Part shown: positions 16,095-25,394 of the stretch, in pieces
How the letters are laid out: every line of letters starts with the position of its first letter
Position numbering within the stretch: position 1 is the first letter of the stretch
Assembly: GCF_030816615.1 (NCBI RefSeq)
Contig: NZ_JAUSYD010000001.1
Span: 6,284,501 to 6,348,500 of the forward strand
DNA length: 64,000 nt
Source: Streptomyces sp. B1I3
GTDB taxonomy: Bacteria > Actinomycetota > Actinomycetes > Streptomycetales > Streptomycetaceae
Direction of reading: 5' to 3'
Notes under the pieces: generated by a model
Databases searched by the model: none
What the model saw: only the letters and a program-made list of their open reading frames with translations
Told to the model about the DNA's origin: nothing
Translations under genes and position numbers: made by a program

Positions 16095-17411
16095 GTGCAC
16101 GCATCGACGCAGCAGCGAGCGGCGGACCATCGGCCGTACTTCTTTCTGAGTTACGCGCACACACCGGGGTACGGCGGTGGGACGGACCCCGATATGTGGG
16201 TCGAACGGCTATTCCAAGATCTCTGCGGTCATGTGATGGCCATGACCGATCTTCCGGCCGGGGCGTCCGCCGGATTCATGGACCGGGAGATACGCTCCGG
16301 CGAGGGCTGGTCGGAAAGACTGGGCGGAGTGCTCGCCACCTGCCGCGTCTTCGTCCCTCTGTTCTCGCCCCGCTATTTCGCCAGCGAGATGTGCGGCAAG
16401 GAGTGGTATGCGTTCGAACAGCGCGCCATTCATCACAGGGCACGCTCGAACCAGCCGGCGGAGGCCATCGTCCCGGCGCTCTGGGTTCCGGTCCCGCCCA
16501 GCCAGCTGCCGGGCTCGGCCGAGCGGTTGCAGTTCAATCACCGCGACTTCGGTGAGCGTTACGTCAGTGACGGGCTCTACGGGCTGATCAAACTCAGGCT
16601 CTTCGCCCAGGAGTACGAACGGGCGGTCTACGAACTGGCCAAGCGGATCGTCAGTGTCGCCGACACCGTGCAGATCGACACCGGGAGGCCGGTCGACTAC
16701 CGCCTCGCCCCCAGCGCCTTCGGATCGACGAGCAGTGGGGTGGGCGCTCCGCGGCCGATGCAGATCACCATCGCCGCCCCCACCCGCCACGACCTGCCCG
16801 AGGGGCGGAACGCCGACTACTACGGCGACCACCCACAGGACTGGAACCCCTACTATCCGGCTGCCGCGAGACCTCTGGCCTATGTCGCCGAGGAGCTGGT
16901 GCGTTCCCTCAACTACCAGGCCGTGATCACCTCTTTCGACGAGGAGTCCGGACAGCAGGAAGGGAAGCAGGCGCCCAGCACGCCGGAGATACTCCTCGTG
17001 GACCGCTGGGCACTGCAGGACGAGGACCGGCGGCGCCGGCTCGCCGCGTTCGACGCGGAGAACCGGCCCTGGGTGACCCTGGTCGTGCCCTGGGGCAGGG
17101 AGGACCACCAGAGCAGGGCAGCCGAGGCCGAACTGACCGAGAAACTCGAGCGGACGATGCCCGCCAAGATGCGGCAGGGGCGGGCCTTCTGCCGCGCCGC
17201 GGCCAAGGGGGTCCCCACCATGGAGGCGTTCGGGCAACTCCTTCCCCAAGTGGTCGAAGTGGCCGCCCAGCAGTATCTGCGGCATGCCACGGTCTACCCC
17301 CCGGCGGGCGGCCGGCACAGTGAACGGACGCGACTGATGGGCCCCATGGGCGGCAGCACGCAGTTCATACCCGACATGCACGACCCTGCGACGGATGCGG
17401 AGGACGTATGA
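16095..17411 (+). CDS. fxsC: TIR-like protein FxsC
   Basis: A 438-residue protein. It begins with PYFFLSYAHTPGYGGG, a TIR-type first strand (residues about 14-30), then VFVPLFSPRYFASEMCGKEW, which matches the SPxY...C..E helix of TIR domains. Glu103 lies where the catalytic glutamate of TIR NADases is found. The second half (about 300-400) has a receiver-like alternating strand pattern (EILLVDRWAL, WVTLVVPW). GTG at 16095 is preferred because GGACGGGGG precedes it; ATG codons at 16008 and 16065 lack ribosome sites. It overlaps fxsT by ATGA. FxsC proteins accompany FxsA/FxsB, but their role is unknown. Confidence 0.88.
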   Translation: MHASTQQRAADHRPYFFLSYAHTPGYGGGTDPDMWVERLFQDLCGHVMAMTDLPAGASAGFMDREIRSGEGWSERLGGVLATCRVFVPLFSPRYFASEMCGKEWYAFEQRAIHHRARSNQPAEAIVPALWVPVPPSQLPGSAERLQFNHRDFGERYVSDGLYGLIKLRLFAQEYERAVYELAKRIVSVADTVQIDTGRPVDYRLAPSAFGSTSSGVGAPRPMQITIAAPTRHDLPEGRNADYYGDHPQDWNPYYPAAARPLAYVAEELVRSLNYQAVITSFDEESGQQEGKQAPSTPEILLVDRWALQDEDRRRRLAAFDAENRPWVTLVVPWGREDHQSRAAEAELTEKLERTMPAKMRQGRAFCRAAAKGVPTMEAFGQLLPQVVEVAAQQYLRHATVYPPAGGRHSERTRLMGPMGGSTQFIPDMHDPATDAEDV

Positions 17412-20400
17412 CTGCCGGTCGTGACGGGCGCGTCGTCACTTTCTACTCGTACAAGGGCGGCACGGGGCGCACCATGGCCCTCGCCAACACCGCGTGGATC
17501 CTCGCGGCCAACGGCAAACGGGTGCTGGCCGTCGACTGGGACCTGGAAGCACCCGGGCTCCACCGCTTCTTCCACCCCTTCCTCGACCCGTCGACCCTCG
17601 GCGCCACCACCGGCGTGATCGACCTGATCACCGAGTACGCCTGGGCCGCCACCAACCCCGCCCAGCGCGCCGACGACTGGCACCGCGACTTCGCCCGCAT
17701 CCAGCCGCACGCGGTGTCCCTGAACCCCGAGGCGCTCGGCTGGGAATTCCCGCAGGGCGGCACACTCGACTTCGTCTCCGCAGGCCGGCAGAACCGCGAG
17801 TACTCCGCGACGGTCTCCACCTTCGACTGGGACAACTTCTACGACCGGCTCGGCGGCGGGCACTTCTTCGACGCCCTGCGCGACGACATGAAGGCCAGTT
17901 ACGACTACGTCCTCATCGACAGCCGCACCGGCCTCAGCGACATCGCCGACATCTGCACCGTCCACCTCCCGGACGTGCTCGTCGACTGCTTCACCCTCAG
18001 CGACCAGTCCATCGACGGCGCGGCCTCCGTTGCACGGCAGATCGCCGAGCGCTACACCGGCCGCCCCATCTCCATCTTCCCCGTCCCGATGCGCATCGAC
18101 GAGGGGGAGAAGGAGAAGGCCGACGCAGGCCGCGCCCTGGCCCGGCTGAAGTTCGACCGGCTTCCCCGTGACCTGTCCGGCGACGAACTCACCGCGTACT
18201 GGGGAGCGGTGGAGATCCCCTACCGCCCCTACTACGCGTACGAGGAGACCCTCGCCACCTTCGGTGACGAGGCGGGACTCAGCAACTCACTGCTGTCCGC
18301 CTTCGAACGCCTCACGGCCGTCGTCACCCAGCAGGAGATCACCTCGATGCCCCCGGTGGGCGAGGAGGTACGACTGCGCATCCGGGACGCCTTCACCCGG
18401 CGCAGGCCCGCGCTGCCCGCCGATCTCTTCCTCAGCTATGTGGCGGAGAACCGCATGTGGGCCGACTGGATCGAATCGGTCCTCACCCGGGCGGGCTTCC
18501 GGGTCGTCCCGCGTGACGTCTCCGCGGAACGGGACACGCGGGAGCCGGCGGCCGTCGCAGCCGAGACGGCGGCCCGCACGGTGGTCCTGCTCTCCAGCGC
18601 CTATCTGAAGTCCCAGCGGGCGGTGGACCTGTGGAACCGTGCGGCCGCCGAGGACTCGGGCGGTGGCAGGCGTCAGCTGCTGGCCCTCCGGGTGGGCGAC
18701 GTACGCCTGTCCGGGCCGTACATCGACCGCAACCCCGTCGATCTCTTCCGGCTGGACGAGGTGCACGCGACCACGGCCCTCATGCGCGCCCTGGACAGGC
18801 CCGTACAGCTCGTCGACGGCACGTCGCCGGGTCCCCGCTTCCCCGGCACCGTGCCGCGGATCTGGAACGCGCCTCCCCGCAACCCCGGGTTCACCGGCCG
18901 CTCGCTGGTGCTCGAGCGGATGCGTGACCAGCTCGGTGGCGGCATGGCCGTGGTGCTGCCGCAGCCGCAGACCCTGTACGGGCTCGGCGGCGTCGGCAAG
19001 ACCCAGGTGGCCCTCGAATACGTGCACCGCTTCATGGCCGACTACGACCTGGTGTGGTGGATATCCTCCGAGCAGACCGACGACGTCGTGGCAGGACTGG
19101 CGGAACTCGCCGTCCGGCTCGGCGCCCAGGGCGGCGACGACATGGCCGCGGCCTCCAAGGAGGCCGTCGACATGCTGCGGCGCGGCCTGCCGTCGGACCG
19201 CTGGCTGCTCGTCTTCGACAACGCGGACGACCCCGAGCAACTGCGCCGCTACTTCCCGCAGGGCGGCTCGGGGCACATCCTCGTCACCTCCCGGAACCAG
19301 AGCTGGTCCCAGCACGGCGACGCGCTGCCCGTCGACGTCTTCCTGCGCGAGGAGTCCGTCGAGCACCTGCAGCGCCGTGCCCCCGGACTGACCGCCGACG
19401 AAGCCGCCCAGGTGGCGACGGCTGTCGGCGACCTGCCGCTCGCGGTCGAACAGGCGGCGGCCTGGATCGCGGAGACGGCCACTCCCATCGGTACGTACCT
19501 GGAACAGCTCGCCCAGCAGGCGCCCCAGGTCCTCGGTCTCAACCAGCCCGCCGGCTATCCGCAGCCCGTCGCGGCGACCTGGAACATCTCCATCGCCCGC
19601 CTCAAGGAGCGCTCACCCGCCGCGGTGAGACTCCTGCAGCTGTGCGCCTTCTTCGCCCCGGAGCCGATCTCCGCGAACCTCCTCTACAGCAAGGAGATGA
19701 TCGAGGCGCTCAAGCCGTACGACTCCTCGCTCCAGGAGAAGCTCGTGCTCGGCCGGGTCATCCGGGAGATCGGCCGCTTCGCCCTGGCCAAGGTCGACCA
19801 GGTCTCCAACTCCATCCAGGTCCACCGGCTGGTCCAGGCCGTCATCCGGGCCCAGCTCAGCGAGGAGGAGCAGCGCGACGCCCGGCACGTCGTGCACCGC
19901 ATCCTGGCCGGGGCGCGCCCCGACGACGACGAGCCGATCGACAACCCCGAGACGTGGCCGCGCTTCGCCACGATCTGGCCGCACCTCGGCCCGTCCGACG
20001 CGCGCAACTGCAAGGAGCCCGAGACCCGCAGGCTGCTGATCGACCGCGTGCGCTATCTGTGGAAGCGCGGTGACTTCAGGACCGCCGGGACCCTCGGGAA
20101 CGAGCTGCGCGACATCTGGCGGGAGACCCTGGGGGACCGGGACCTGCAGTACCTCTACCTCCGCTTCCACCTCTCCAACATCCTCCGTTCGCGGGGGCGT
20201 TACGTGGAGGCGAAGGAGCTCGACGAGGTGACGCTCCAGCGGCAACGGGAGGTGCTGGGGCCCGAGCACCCGCACACCTACATGACCACCAGCAGCCTCG
20301 CCATCGACCTCGGCACGCTCGGTGACTATCAGCAGGCCATCGCGCTGGCGACCGAGGCCAACGACGGCTTCAGCCAGATCTTCCACGAATCGCACCCCAG

Positions 20401-21343
20401 GACACTCGCGGCCGCCAACAACCTGGCACTGAACCTGCGCAGCGTCGGGCAGTACGCGAGGGCCCGGGAGATCGACCAGGACGTGTACGACCGGCGTACC
20501 GAGGTGCTCGGGGCCGACCACCCGCACAGCCTGTCCTCCGCCATGAACCTGGCGCGCGACCTGCGGGAGGTCGGGCGCTACGACGACTCCGTGGCCCTGC
20601 TCAGCCGCACCTACGAGAGTTTCAAGGTGACGCTCGGCCGCACCTACCCGACCACCCTGAGCGCGGCCAAGAGCCTGGCGGTGTCGTTGCGGCGGGCAGG
20701 CCAGCACGAGGACGCACGCCGGCTCACGGCGGCCACCCGGGCCAGGTACCGCGCCAAGTACACGGCGGCCAACCCGGACTCGCTGGCGTGCGACCTCAAC
20801 ATGGCGGCGGACTTCTTCGCGGCCGGCGAGGCGGTCGAGGCGAAGGAGACCGCGCAGGAGGTCGTCGACGAGTACATGAAGGTGCCGGGGGAGCAGCATC
20901 CGTACACCCTGGCCGCGCAGAACAACCTCGGCGTCTACCTGGCCGGGGCGGGGGCGCCGGACGAATCGGAGAAGGTGCTGACCAGGGTGGTCGCCTCCAT
21001 GCGGCGGGTCTTCGGCCGGGAGCACCCGAACACGCTGTTCTGCGTGATGAACCTGGCCAGTGCGACGGCGGAACGGGGCGAACTGGATCTGGCCCTGCGC
21101 ACGGAGCGCGAGGTGGCCGGGCAGCTCCGGAACGCGCTCGGGGCGTACCACCCCGAGACGCTGGCCATGATGTCGAACATGGCGGTCACTCTCGACGCGA
21201 TGGGCCGGGAGGCGGAAGCACGCCAGGTGCGGGCGGAGGCGGGTGACGAGCTGGCCAGGCTGCTGGGGGAGGAGCACCCGCTGACCCGGATCGCCAGGGA
21301 CCAGCGGCGCTTCCAGCGCGAACTGGAGCCGATGGCGGTGTGA
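17408..21343 (+). CDS. fxsT: FxsT: ParA-like/TIR/NB-ARC/TPR protein
   Basis: A 1311-residue multidomain protein. Residues 1-300 are ParA/MinD-like with the P-loop KGGTGRT at 16-22 and a later YDYVLIDSRTG. Residues about 337-455 form a TIR-like domain (DLFLSYVAENRMWADWI) without the usual C..E. An NB-ARC ATPase follows, with Walker A GLGGVGKT from about 526, Walker B LLVFDNADD near 600, and ILVTSRN. The last 400 residues are TPRs of the kind seen in STAND proteins (LGPEHPHTY, LGADHPHSL). The layout resembles an NLR-like sensor and switch. The start is fixed by overlap with fxsC. Ligand and output are unknown. Confidence 0.9.
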   Translation: MTAGRDGRVVTFYSYKGGTGRTMALANTAWILAANGKRVLAVDWDLEAPGLHRFFHPFLDPSTLGATTGVIDLITEYAWAATNPAQRADDWHRDFARIQPHAVSLNPEALGWEFPQGGTLDFVSAGRQNREYSATVSTFDWDNFYDRLGGGHFFDALRDDMKASYDYVLIDSRTGLSDIADICTVHLPDVLVDCFTLSDQSIDGAASVARQIAERYTGRPISIFPVPMRIDEGEKEKADAGRALARLKFDRLPRDLSGDELTAYWGAVEIPYRPYYAYEETLATFGDEAGLSNSLLSAFERLTAVVTQQEITSMPPVGEEVRLRIRDAFTRRRPALPADLFLSYVAENRMWADWIESVLTRAGFRVVPRDVSAERDTREPAAVAAETAARTVVLLSSAYLKSQRAVDLWNRAAAEDSGGGRRQLLALRVGDVRLSGPYIDRNPVDLFRLDEVHATTALMRALDRPVQLVDGTSPGPRFPGTVPRIWNAPPRNPGFTGRSLVLERMRDQLGGGMAVVLPQPQTLYGLGGVGKTQVALEYVHRFMADYDLVWWISSEQTDDVVAGLAELAVRLGAQGGDDMAAASKEAVDMLRRGLPSDRWLLVFDNADDPEQLRRYFPQGGSGHILVTSRNQSWSQHGDALPVDVFLREESVEHLQRRAPGLTADEAAQVATAVGDLPLAVEQAAAWIAETATPIGTYLEQLAQQAPQVLGLNQPAGYPQPVAATWNISIARLKERSPAAVRLLQLCAFFAPEPISANLLYSKEMIEALKPYDSSLQEKLVLGRVIREIGRFALAKVDQVSNSIQVHRLVQAVIRAQLSEEEQRDARHVVHRILAGARPDDDEPIDNPETWPRFATIWPHLGPSDARNCKEPETRRLLIDRVRYLWKRGDFRTAGTLGNELRDIWRETLGDRDLQYLYLRFHLSNILRSRGRYVEAKELDEVTLQRQREVLGPEHPHTYMTTSSLAIDLGTLGDYQQAIALATEANDGFSQIFHESHPRTLAAANNLALNLRSVGQYARAREIDQDVYDRRTEVLGADHPHSLSSAMNLARDLREVGRYDDSVALLSRTYESFKVTLGRTYPTTLSAAKSLAVSLRRAGQHEDARRLTAATRARYRAKYTAANPDSLACDLNMAADFFAAGEAVEAKETAQEVVDEYMKVPGEQHPYTLAAQNNLGVYLAGAGAPDESEKVLTRVVASMRRVFGREHPNTLFCVMNLASATAERGELDLALRTEREVAGQLRNALGAYHPETLAMMSNMAVTLDAMGREAEARQVRAEAGDELARLLGEEHPLTRIARDQRRFQRELEPMAV

Positions 21344-21346
21344 GCA

Positions 21347-21386
21347 GGGCGGGCCGCCGGTGCGACGGCGCACCGGCGGCCCGCCC
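21347..21386. terminator. Bidirectional terminator after fxsT
   Basis: A perfect 18-bp inverted repeat with an ACGG loop (21347-21364 paired with 21369-21386) lies between the convergent fxsT and alpha/beta hydrolase genes. It is one of the strongest hairpins in the window and should end both transcripts. Confidence 0.88.
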
Positions 21387-21395
21387 GCACCGCGG

Positions 21396-22337
21396 TCAGC
21401 AGGTGGTCTTCTCCCGGTCGTCCAGCAGCCAGTTGAGCACCTCCGGGAGCACCGACAGCGCGTCGAAATGCGCCGCCGCCGGTTCGAGCACCGTCGTGGC
21501 TCCCGGGATCTGCCCGGCCAGCCAGCGGGAGTGGCCGACCGGTGAGAACACGTCCTTCTCACCGTGCCACAGCATCACGGGCCCGGTGATGTCCGCCGGG
21601 TCGAAACCCCACGGCCGGGCGAACGCGATCGCGTCGTCGATCCAGCCGTACGCCGAATGCCTCAGTCCCTCACGGTAGTTGGCGAGCAGCATCGTGCGGA
21701 TCCCCGCGTCGTTGACCACGACCCGGTCGGAGTCGGTCAGCTCCCGGCGCAGGTCGTCCAGGAGCCGGACGGGATCCTGCCGGATCTCCGCCGACCGGCT
21801 GATGAAGGACTCCGCCAGACCGTCCGGATCCGCGGCCGCGGTGGAGTAGGCGAGCACGTTCGACGCCGCCATCCCGTCGAACCAGTCGAGCCCGGCCGCG
21901 CCCCAGGGGGCCAGGCCGACCAGAGCCGCGGTGCGGGTGACCCGTTCGGGCATCAGGGCGGCGCAGGCCAGGGCGTGCGGGGCGCCGCCGGAGCGGCCCA
22001 CCACGGCGAACCTGTCCAGGCCCAGCGAGTCGGCGATCGCCCGTACGTCCTCGGCGACATCGACCACCCGGCGGCCGGCCAGCCGGTCCGATCCGCCGTA
22101 CCCCGGGCGGTCGTAGGCGATGAGCTGCGTCTTGCGCTGGTAGAGCACCATGCCGCGCGGGGCCGGGCCGAGCCGGCTGCCAGGGGTCCCGTGCAGGAGG
22201 AAGACCGGTCTGCCGCGCGGATCCCCCTGCCGCTCGACCATCAGATGCCGCCCGTCCGCCACGCGCACCCGACTGCGCACCCGCCGCCTCCGCTCGGTCG
22301 CCCCGCCCGGTCCGGGCGTCAACTGCCCGGCGTGCAT
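21396..22337 (-). CDS. Alpha/beta hydrolase
   Basis: A 313-residue cytoplasmic alpha/beta-hydrolase. The family marks are FLLHGTPGSRLGP (oxyanion region), AYDRPGYGGSD, the nucleophile elbow VVGRSGGAPHAL with serine in GxSGG form, WHGEKDVFSP with the acid, and AAAHFDAL with the catalytic histidine. The closest general type is the proline iminopeptidase/haloperoxidase-like hydrolases, but the substrate cannot be predicted. The ATG at 22337 has only a weak ribosome site; a later start near the conserved core is possible. It is convergent with fxsT and not clearly part of the fxs locus. Confidence 0.82.
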   Translation of the reverse strand: MHAGQLTPGPGGATERRRRVRSRVRVADGRHLMVERQGDPRGRPVFLLHGTPGSRLGPAPRGMVLYQRKTQLIAYDRPGYGGSDRLAGRRVVDVAEDVRAIADSLGLDRFAVVGRSGGAPHALACAALMPERVTRTAALVGLAPWGAAGLDWFDGMAASNVLAYSTAAADPDGLAESFISRSAEIRQDPVRLLDDLRRELTDSDRVVVNDAGIRTMLLANYREGLRHSAYGWIDDAIAFARPWGFDPADITGPVMLWHGEKDVFSPVGHSRWLAGQIPGATTVLEPAAAHFDALSVLPEVLNWLLDDREKTTC

Positions 22338-22727
22338 TGCCTGTTCGATGATGACCTATCCACGGCGATTGCGGCACTCCGCGTGGCCGGGAACCGGGGG
22401 TGTTCGAAGCGTTCAGGGGGCGTCCGGTGGTGTCGGGGGCGTCCGGCTTCAGGAGACCGGCCCGCGCCATCCGGACTCGTGGCGCGCTTTCAGGACAGGT
22501 CCAGTCCTCACCGGTTGCCGATCTCCGGTCGCACCGGGTGTTCGCACATGGAATCGACATGGTCCGACACCCGCTTGTGAACGCGTGGGGCGTGAAGCGT
22601 CGGTGTCATGTGTGCGTCTCGAAGTCGACCTTGTGTGCTATCGGCCGTCTCGGAATAGTGGGCGCCCCATCCTCCGTGTTCCCGGGCACCCCACTTGTCC
22701 GGCACACGGCCCCACAGGAGGTCGAAG
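22338..22727. promoter_or_regulatory. Control region of the streptogrisin D-like gene
   Basis: A 390-bp divergent spacer. TTGTGT (22631-22636) and AATAGT (22654-22659) with 17-bp spacing are a candidate promoter for the protease. AGGAGGT (22717-22723) is a near-perfect ribosome site positioned for the TTG at 22728. No gene is supported here. Confidence 0.35.
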
Positions 22728-23813
22728 TTGAAGCACCGACGCATATCCAGGAAGCGCGCGGCCATGGCCGGATCGGCCGTCGTCGCCCTGGTCGCAGCAG
22801 GAGTGACCTTCCAGACTGCGAACGCCAGTGACGACGTACCCCGGTTCACCGTGCGGACCCTGACGGCGAGCGCGGCCGGAAATCTCGCCACCACCCTGGA
22901 CCGGACCCTGGGCGGTGACGCGGCCGGCGCCTATTACGACGCCGACGCGAAGAGCCTCGTCGTGAACGTGCTCGACGAGGCGGCGGCCGAGCAGGTCCGC
23001 CAGGCAGGCGGCAAAGCCAGAATCGTGCAGCACACGCTCGCCGAGCTGACGTCCGCCCGGCAGACCCTCACCGACAAGGCGACCATCCCGGGCACCTCCT
23101 GGGCCGTCGACCCGGTCAGCAACAAGGTGGTCGTCACAGCGGACCGTACGGTCGACGGCGCGTCCTGGGACAAGCTCGGCAAGGTGGTCGCAGGGCTCGG
23201 CTCCAAGGCTGAACTGAACCGGTCGGCAGGGGAGTTCAAGCCGCTCATCGCGGGAGGCGACGCGATCTGGGGCAATGGTGGCCGCTGCTCGCTCGGCTTC
23301 AACGTGGTCAAGGACGGCGCACCGTACTTCCTGACCGCCGGCCACTGCACCGAGTCGATCACCAGCTGGTCCGACGCCCAGGGCGGCGCGGAGATCGGGG
23401 CCAACGAGGGATCCAGCTTCCCGGACAACGACTACGGCCTGGTCAAGTACACCTCCGACGTGGCGCACCCCAGCGAGGTCGACCTCTACAACGGCTCCAC
23501 GCAGCCGATCACCAAGGCGGGTGAGGCGACCGTCGGCATGTCGGTGACCCGCAGCGGCTCCACGACCCAGGTCCACGACGGCGAGGTCACCGCCCTGGAC
23601 GCCACGGTCAACTACGGCAACGGCGACATCGTCAACGGCCTCATCCAGACGACGGTCTGCGCCGAGCCGGGTGACAGCGGCGGCTCCCTCTTCTCCGGGG
23701 ACACCGCGATCGGCCTGACCTCGGGCGGCAGCGGCGACTGCTCCGCCGGCGGCGAGACGTTCTTCCAGCCGGTGCCCGAGGCGCTGGCGGCATTCGGCGC
23801 CGAGATCGGCTAG
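22728..23813 (+). CDS. sprD: Streptogrisin D-like secreted serine protease
   Basis: A 361-residue prepro-protease closely resembling streptogrisin D. It starts at a TTG placed six bases after AGGAGGT. A signal peptide (ends about residue 33, ANA|S) and a long propeptide precede the mature enzyme at Ile174 (KPL|IAGGDAIWGNG). The triad is His206 (TAGHC), Asp235 (NDYGLVKY) and Ser317 (GDSGGS). The wording of the mature domain follows SGPD almost throughout (DAQGGAEIGANEGSSFP and YNGSTQPITKAG). It should be secreted and autoprocessed. A strong terminator follows 34 bp downstream. Confidence 0.92.
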   Translation: MKHRRISRKRAAMAGSAVVALVAAGVTFQTANASDDVPRFTVRTLTASAAGNLATTLDRTLGGDAAGAYYDADAKSLVVNVLDEAAAEQVRQAGGKARIVQHTLAELTSARQTLTDKATIPGTSWAVDPVSNKVVVTADRTVDGASWDKLGKVVAGLGSKAELNRSAGEFKPLIAGGDAIWGNGGRCSLGFNVVKDGAPYFLTAGHCTESITSWSDAQGGAEIGANEGSSFPDNDYGLVKYTSDVAHPSEVDLYNGSTQPITKAGEATVGMSVTRSGSTTQVHDGEVTALDATVNYGNGDIVNGLIQTTVCAEPGDSGGSLFSGDTAIGLTSGGSGDCSAGGETFFQPVPEALAAFGAEIG

Positions 23814-23847
23814 CCCTCCGGCTCCACCTGCGGTCCGGTGACCCGGC

Positions 23848-23878
23848 GCGCCCGCTCCCCACGTCGGGGAGCGGGCGC
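23848..23878 (+). terminator. Terminator after the streptogrisin D-like gene
   Basis: A perfect 13-bp stem (GCGCCCGCTCCCC with GGGGAGCGGGCGC) and a five-base loop ACGTC lie 34 bp after the stop codon. Confidence 0.85.
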
Positions 23879-23969
23879 ACTGCCGTGCGTGGAACGCAGC
23901 CCGGAGTGCGTGACTGCCGGACGGCGGCCGGCGCGTGCGCACGTCCCAGCGGTCAGGGGCCCTTGAAAG

Positions 23970-24044
23970 GGGCCGTACGACCGCGGGCCGGCCGACCGCG
24001 GGCCGTACGACCGCGGGCCGTACGACCGCGGGCCGTACGACCGC
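23970..24044. repeat. Five tandem 15-bp repeats
   Basis: Five adjacent copies of GGGCCGTACGACCGC occupy 23970-24044; only the second differs, at two bases. Each unit contains the palindrome-like CGTACG. The array lies between the streptogrisin D-like gene and the convergent serine hydrolase. Confidence 0.85.
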
Positions 24045-24068
24045 GCTTCCGTCTTCGGAGGGACGTCC

Positions 24069-25394
24069 TCACCGCAGCTGCTCGGGGGTGAGCAGGCGCT
24101 GAGGCACCGGCGATGCGCCGGGAGCCCGCCCGGCGGGGACGCCGCTCAGCGCTCCGTCCATGTATCCGAACAGTGCGTCGCCGATCGGGTCCGGCAACGG
24201 CTTGCCGTCATCGCCGAACCGCTCGTACTTCATCAGGTTGTAGCCGATCGCGGCCTGGCGACGCCCGTCCTCCGTGGACAGCGCCCAGGTCCCCGCCCCG
24301 AACACCCCACCGTCGTGGCCCCAGTACCAGCCGCCGCTGGGCATCTTGAGCGTGTACAGGCCGAGGCCGTACCGCATCGCCACCTCCTGTCCAGGAGCCG
24401 GCTCGTAGGCGGGAACCGTCGTCTTCATCTCCCGCAGCTCCGCCGCGCCGAGCAGCTTCCCGCTCAGGAGCCGGCGGTAGAAGTCGTTGAGGTCGTGCAT
24501 CGTGGAGACCATCGCACCGGCCGTCCCGGCCCAGGACATGTCGTAGACGCTGTAGTCGCGTGCCGGGTCGATGGTTCCGTAGAAGGACTCGTACATCTTG
24601 GCGTGCGGTCCCGATATGCGGGCGGAGCGCGGGAAGTACGTGTGCCGCAGTCCGGCCTTGCGGATGACGTTCCGGGTGATGTACGACTCCGGATCCTGGC
24701 CCGTGACCTTCTCCAGCAGCAGCCCGGCGAGGACGTAGTTGGTGTTCGCGTACGAGTGCGTGCCACGCGGCGCCGGCGGCTCGGCGGCCAGGCCGAGGCG
24801 GACCAGCTCCTCGGGGGCCCGCCTGCGGAACCGGCCCGCGTCCAGGGCCTGTCCCGGGTCCGTCACCAGCTCGGGGAAGGCCGGCAGTATGTAGTCCGCG
24901 ATGCCGCTCGTGTGGTTGAGCAGCATCCGCACCGTCACCTCCCGGCCCCGCTCGCCCGGTACCAGCTCCGGGAGGTAGTCGCCGATCGGGGCGTCCAGGT
25001 CGATGCGGCCGTCGGCCACCTGCTGCAGGACGGCCACCGACGTGAAGGTCTTGGTGATACTCCCTATCCGGTGTTCGTAGTCCGGGCGCATCGGCCGTCC
25101 GGTGCTCATGTCGGCAACGCCTGCCGCTCCGCGCCACTGCTCGGAGCCGTCCCTGACCGATGAATACGCCCCGTACATCCCCGCCTGGTGGAACGCATCG
25201 AGGGAGGCCCGCAGCGCCCTCCGGTCGAGGTCGGTCGTGGCCGAGGCGGCGGACACGGTGGCCCCGGCCGGCAGCGGGGCGGCGGCCCCAACCGGAAACG
25301 CACCGACCACGAGCGACAACAGGGCCGCCGACGCCACGGCGGCCAGACGCGCTCTCCGGCGGTGGGGTCGAGGGCTCGGTCGGGTGTTGCACAT
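24069..25394 (-). CDS. Secreted serine hydrolase (beta-lactamase/DD-peptidase family)
   Basis: A 441-residue class C beta-lactamase-like protein. The start at 25394 gives a signal peptide with an arginine cluster (HRRRARLAAVASAALLSLVVG) and cleavage near residue 38-40. The active-site motifs are Ser112-x-x-Lys115 (GSITKTF), Tyr215-Ala-Asn217 and the C-terminal HDG (WGHDGGVFG). The family includes D-alanyl-D-alanine carboxypeptidases, esterases and beta-lactamases, so it may trim peptidoglycan or hydrolyse another amide or ester outside the cell. An upstream in-frame ATG at 25412 lacks a ribosome site. Specificity cannot be read from sequence. Confidence 0.87.
   Translation of the reverse strand: MCNTRPSPRPHRRRARLAAVASAALLSLVVGAFPVGAAAPLPAGATVSAASATTDLDRRALRASLDAFHQAGMYGAYSSVRDGSEQWRGAAGVADMSTGRPMRPDYEHRIGSITKTFTSVAVLQQVADGRIDLDAPIGDYLPELVPGERGREVTVRMLLNHTSGIADYILPAFPELVTDPGQALDAGRFRRRAPEELVRLGLAAEPPAPRGTHSYANTNYVLAGLLLEKVTGQDPESYITRNVIRKAGLRHTYFPRSARISGPHAKMYESFYGTIDPARDYSVYDMSWAGTAGAMVSTMHDLNDFYRRLLSGKLLGAAELREMKTTVPAYEPAPGQEVAMRYGLGLYTLKMPSGGWYWGHDGGVFGAGTWALSTEDGRRQAAIGYNLMKYERFGDDGKPLPDPIGDALFGYMDGALSGVPAGRAPGASPVPQRLLTPEQLR

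Noticed and set aside
9651..23813. The whole region as a secondary-metabolite gene cluster
   Set aside because: Apart from the fxs RiPP genes there are no biosynthetic enzymes, transporters or cluster regulators.
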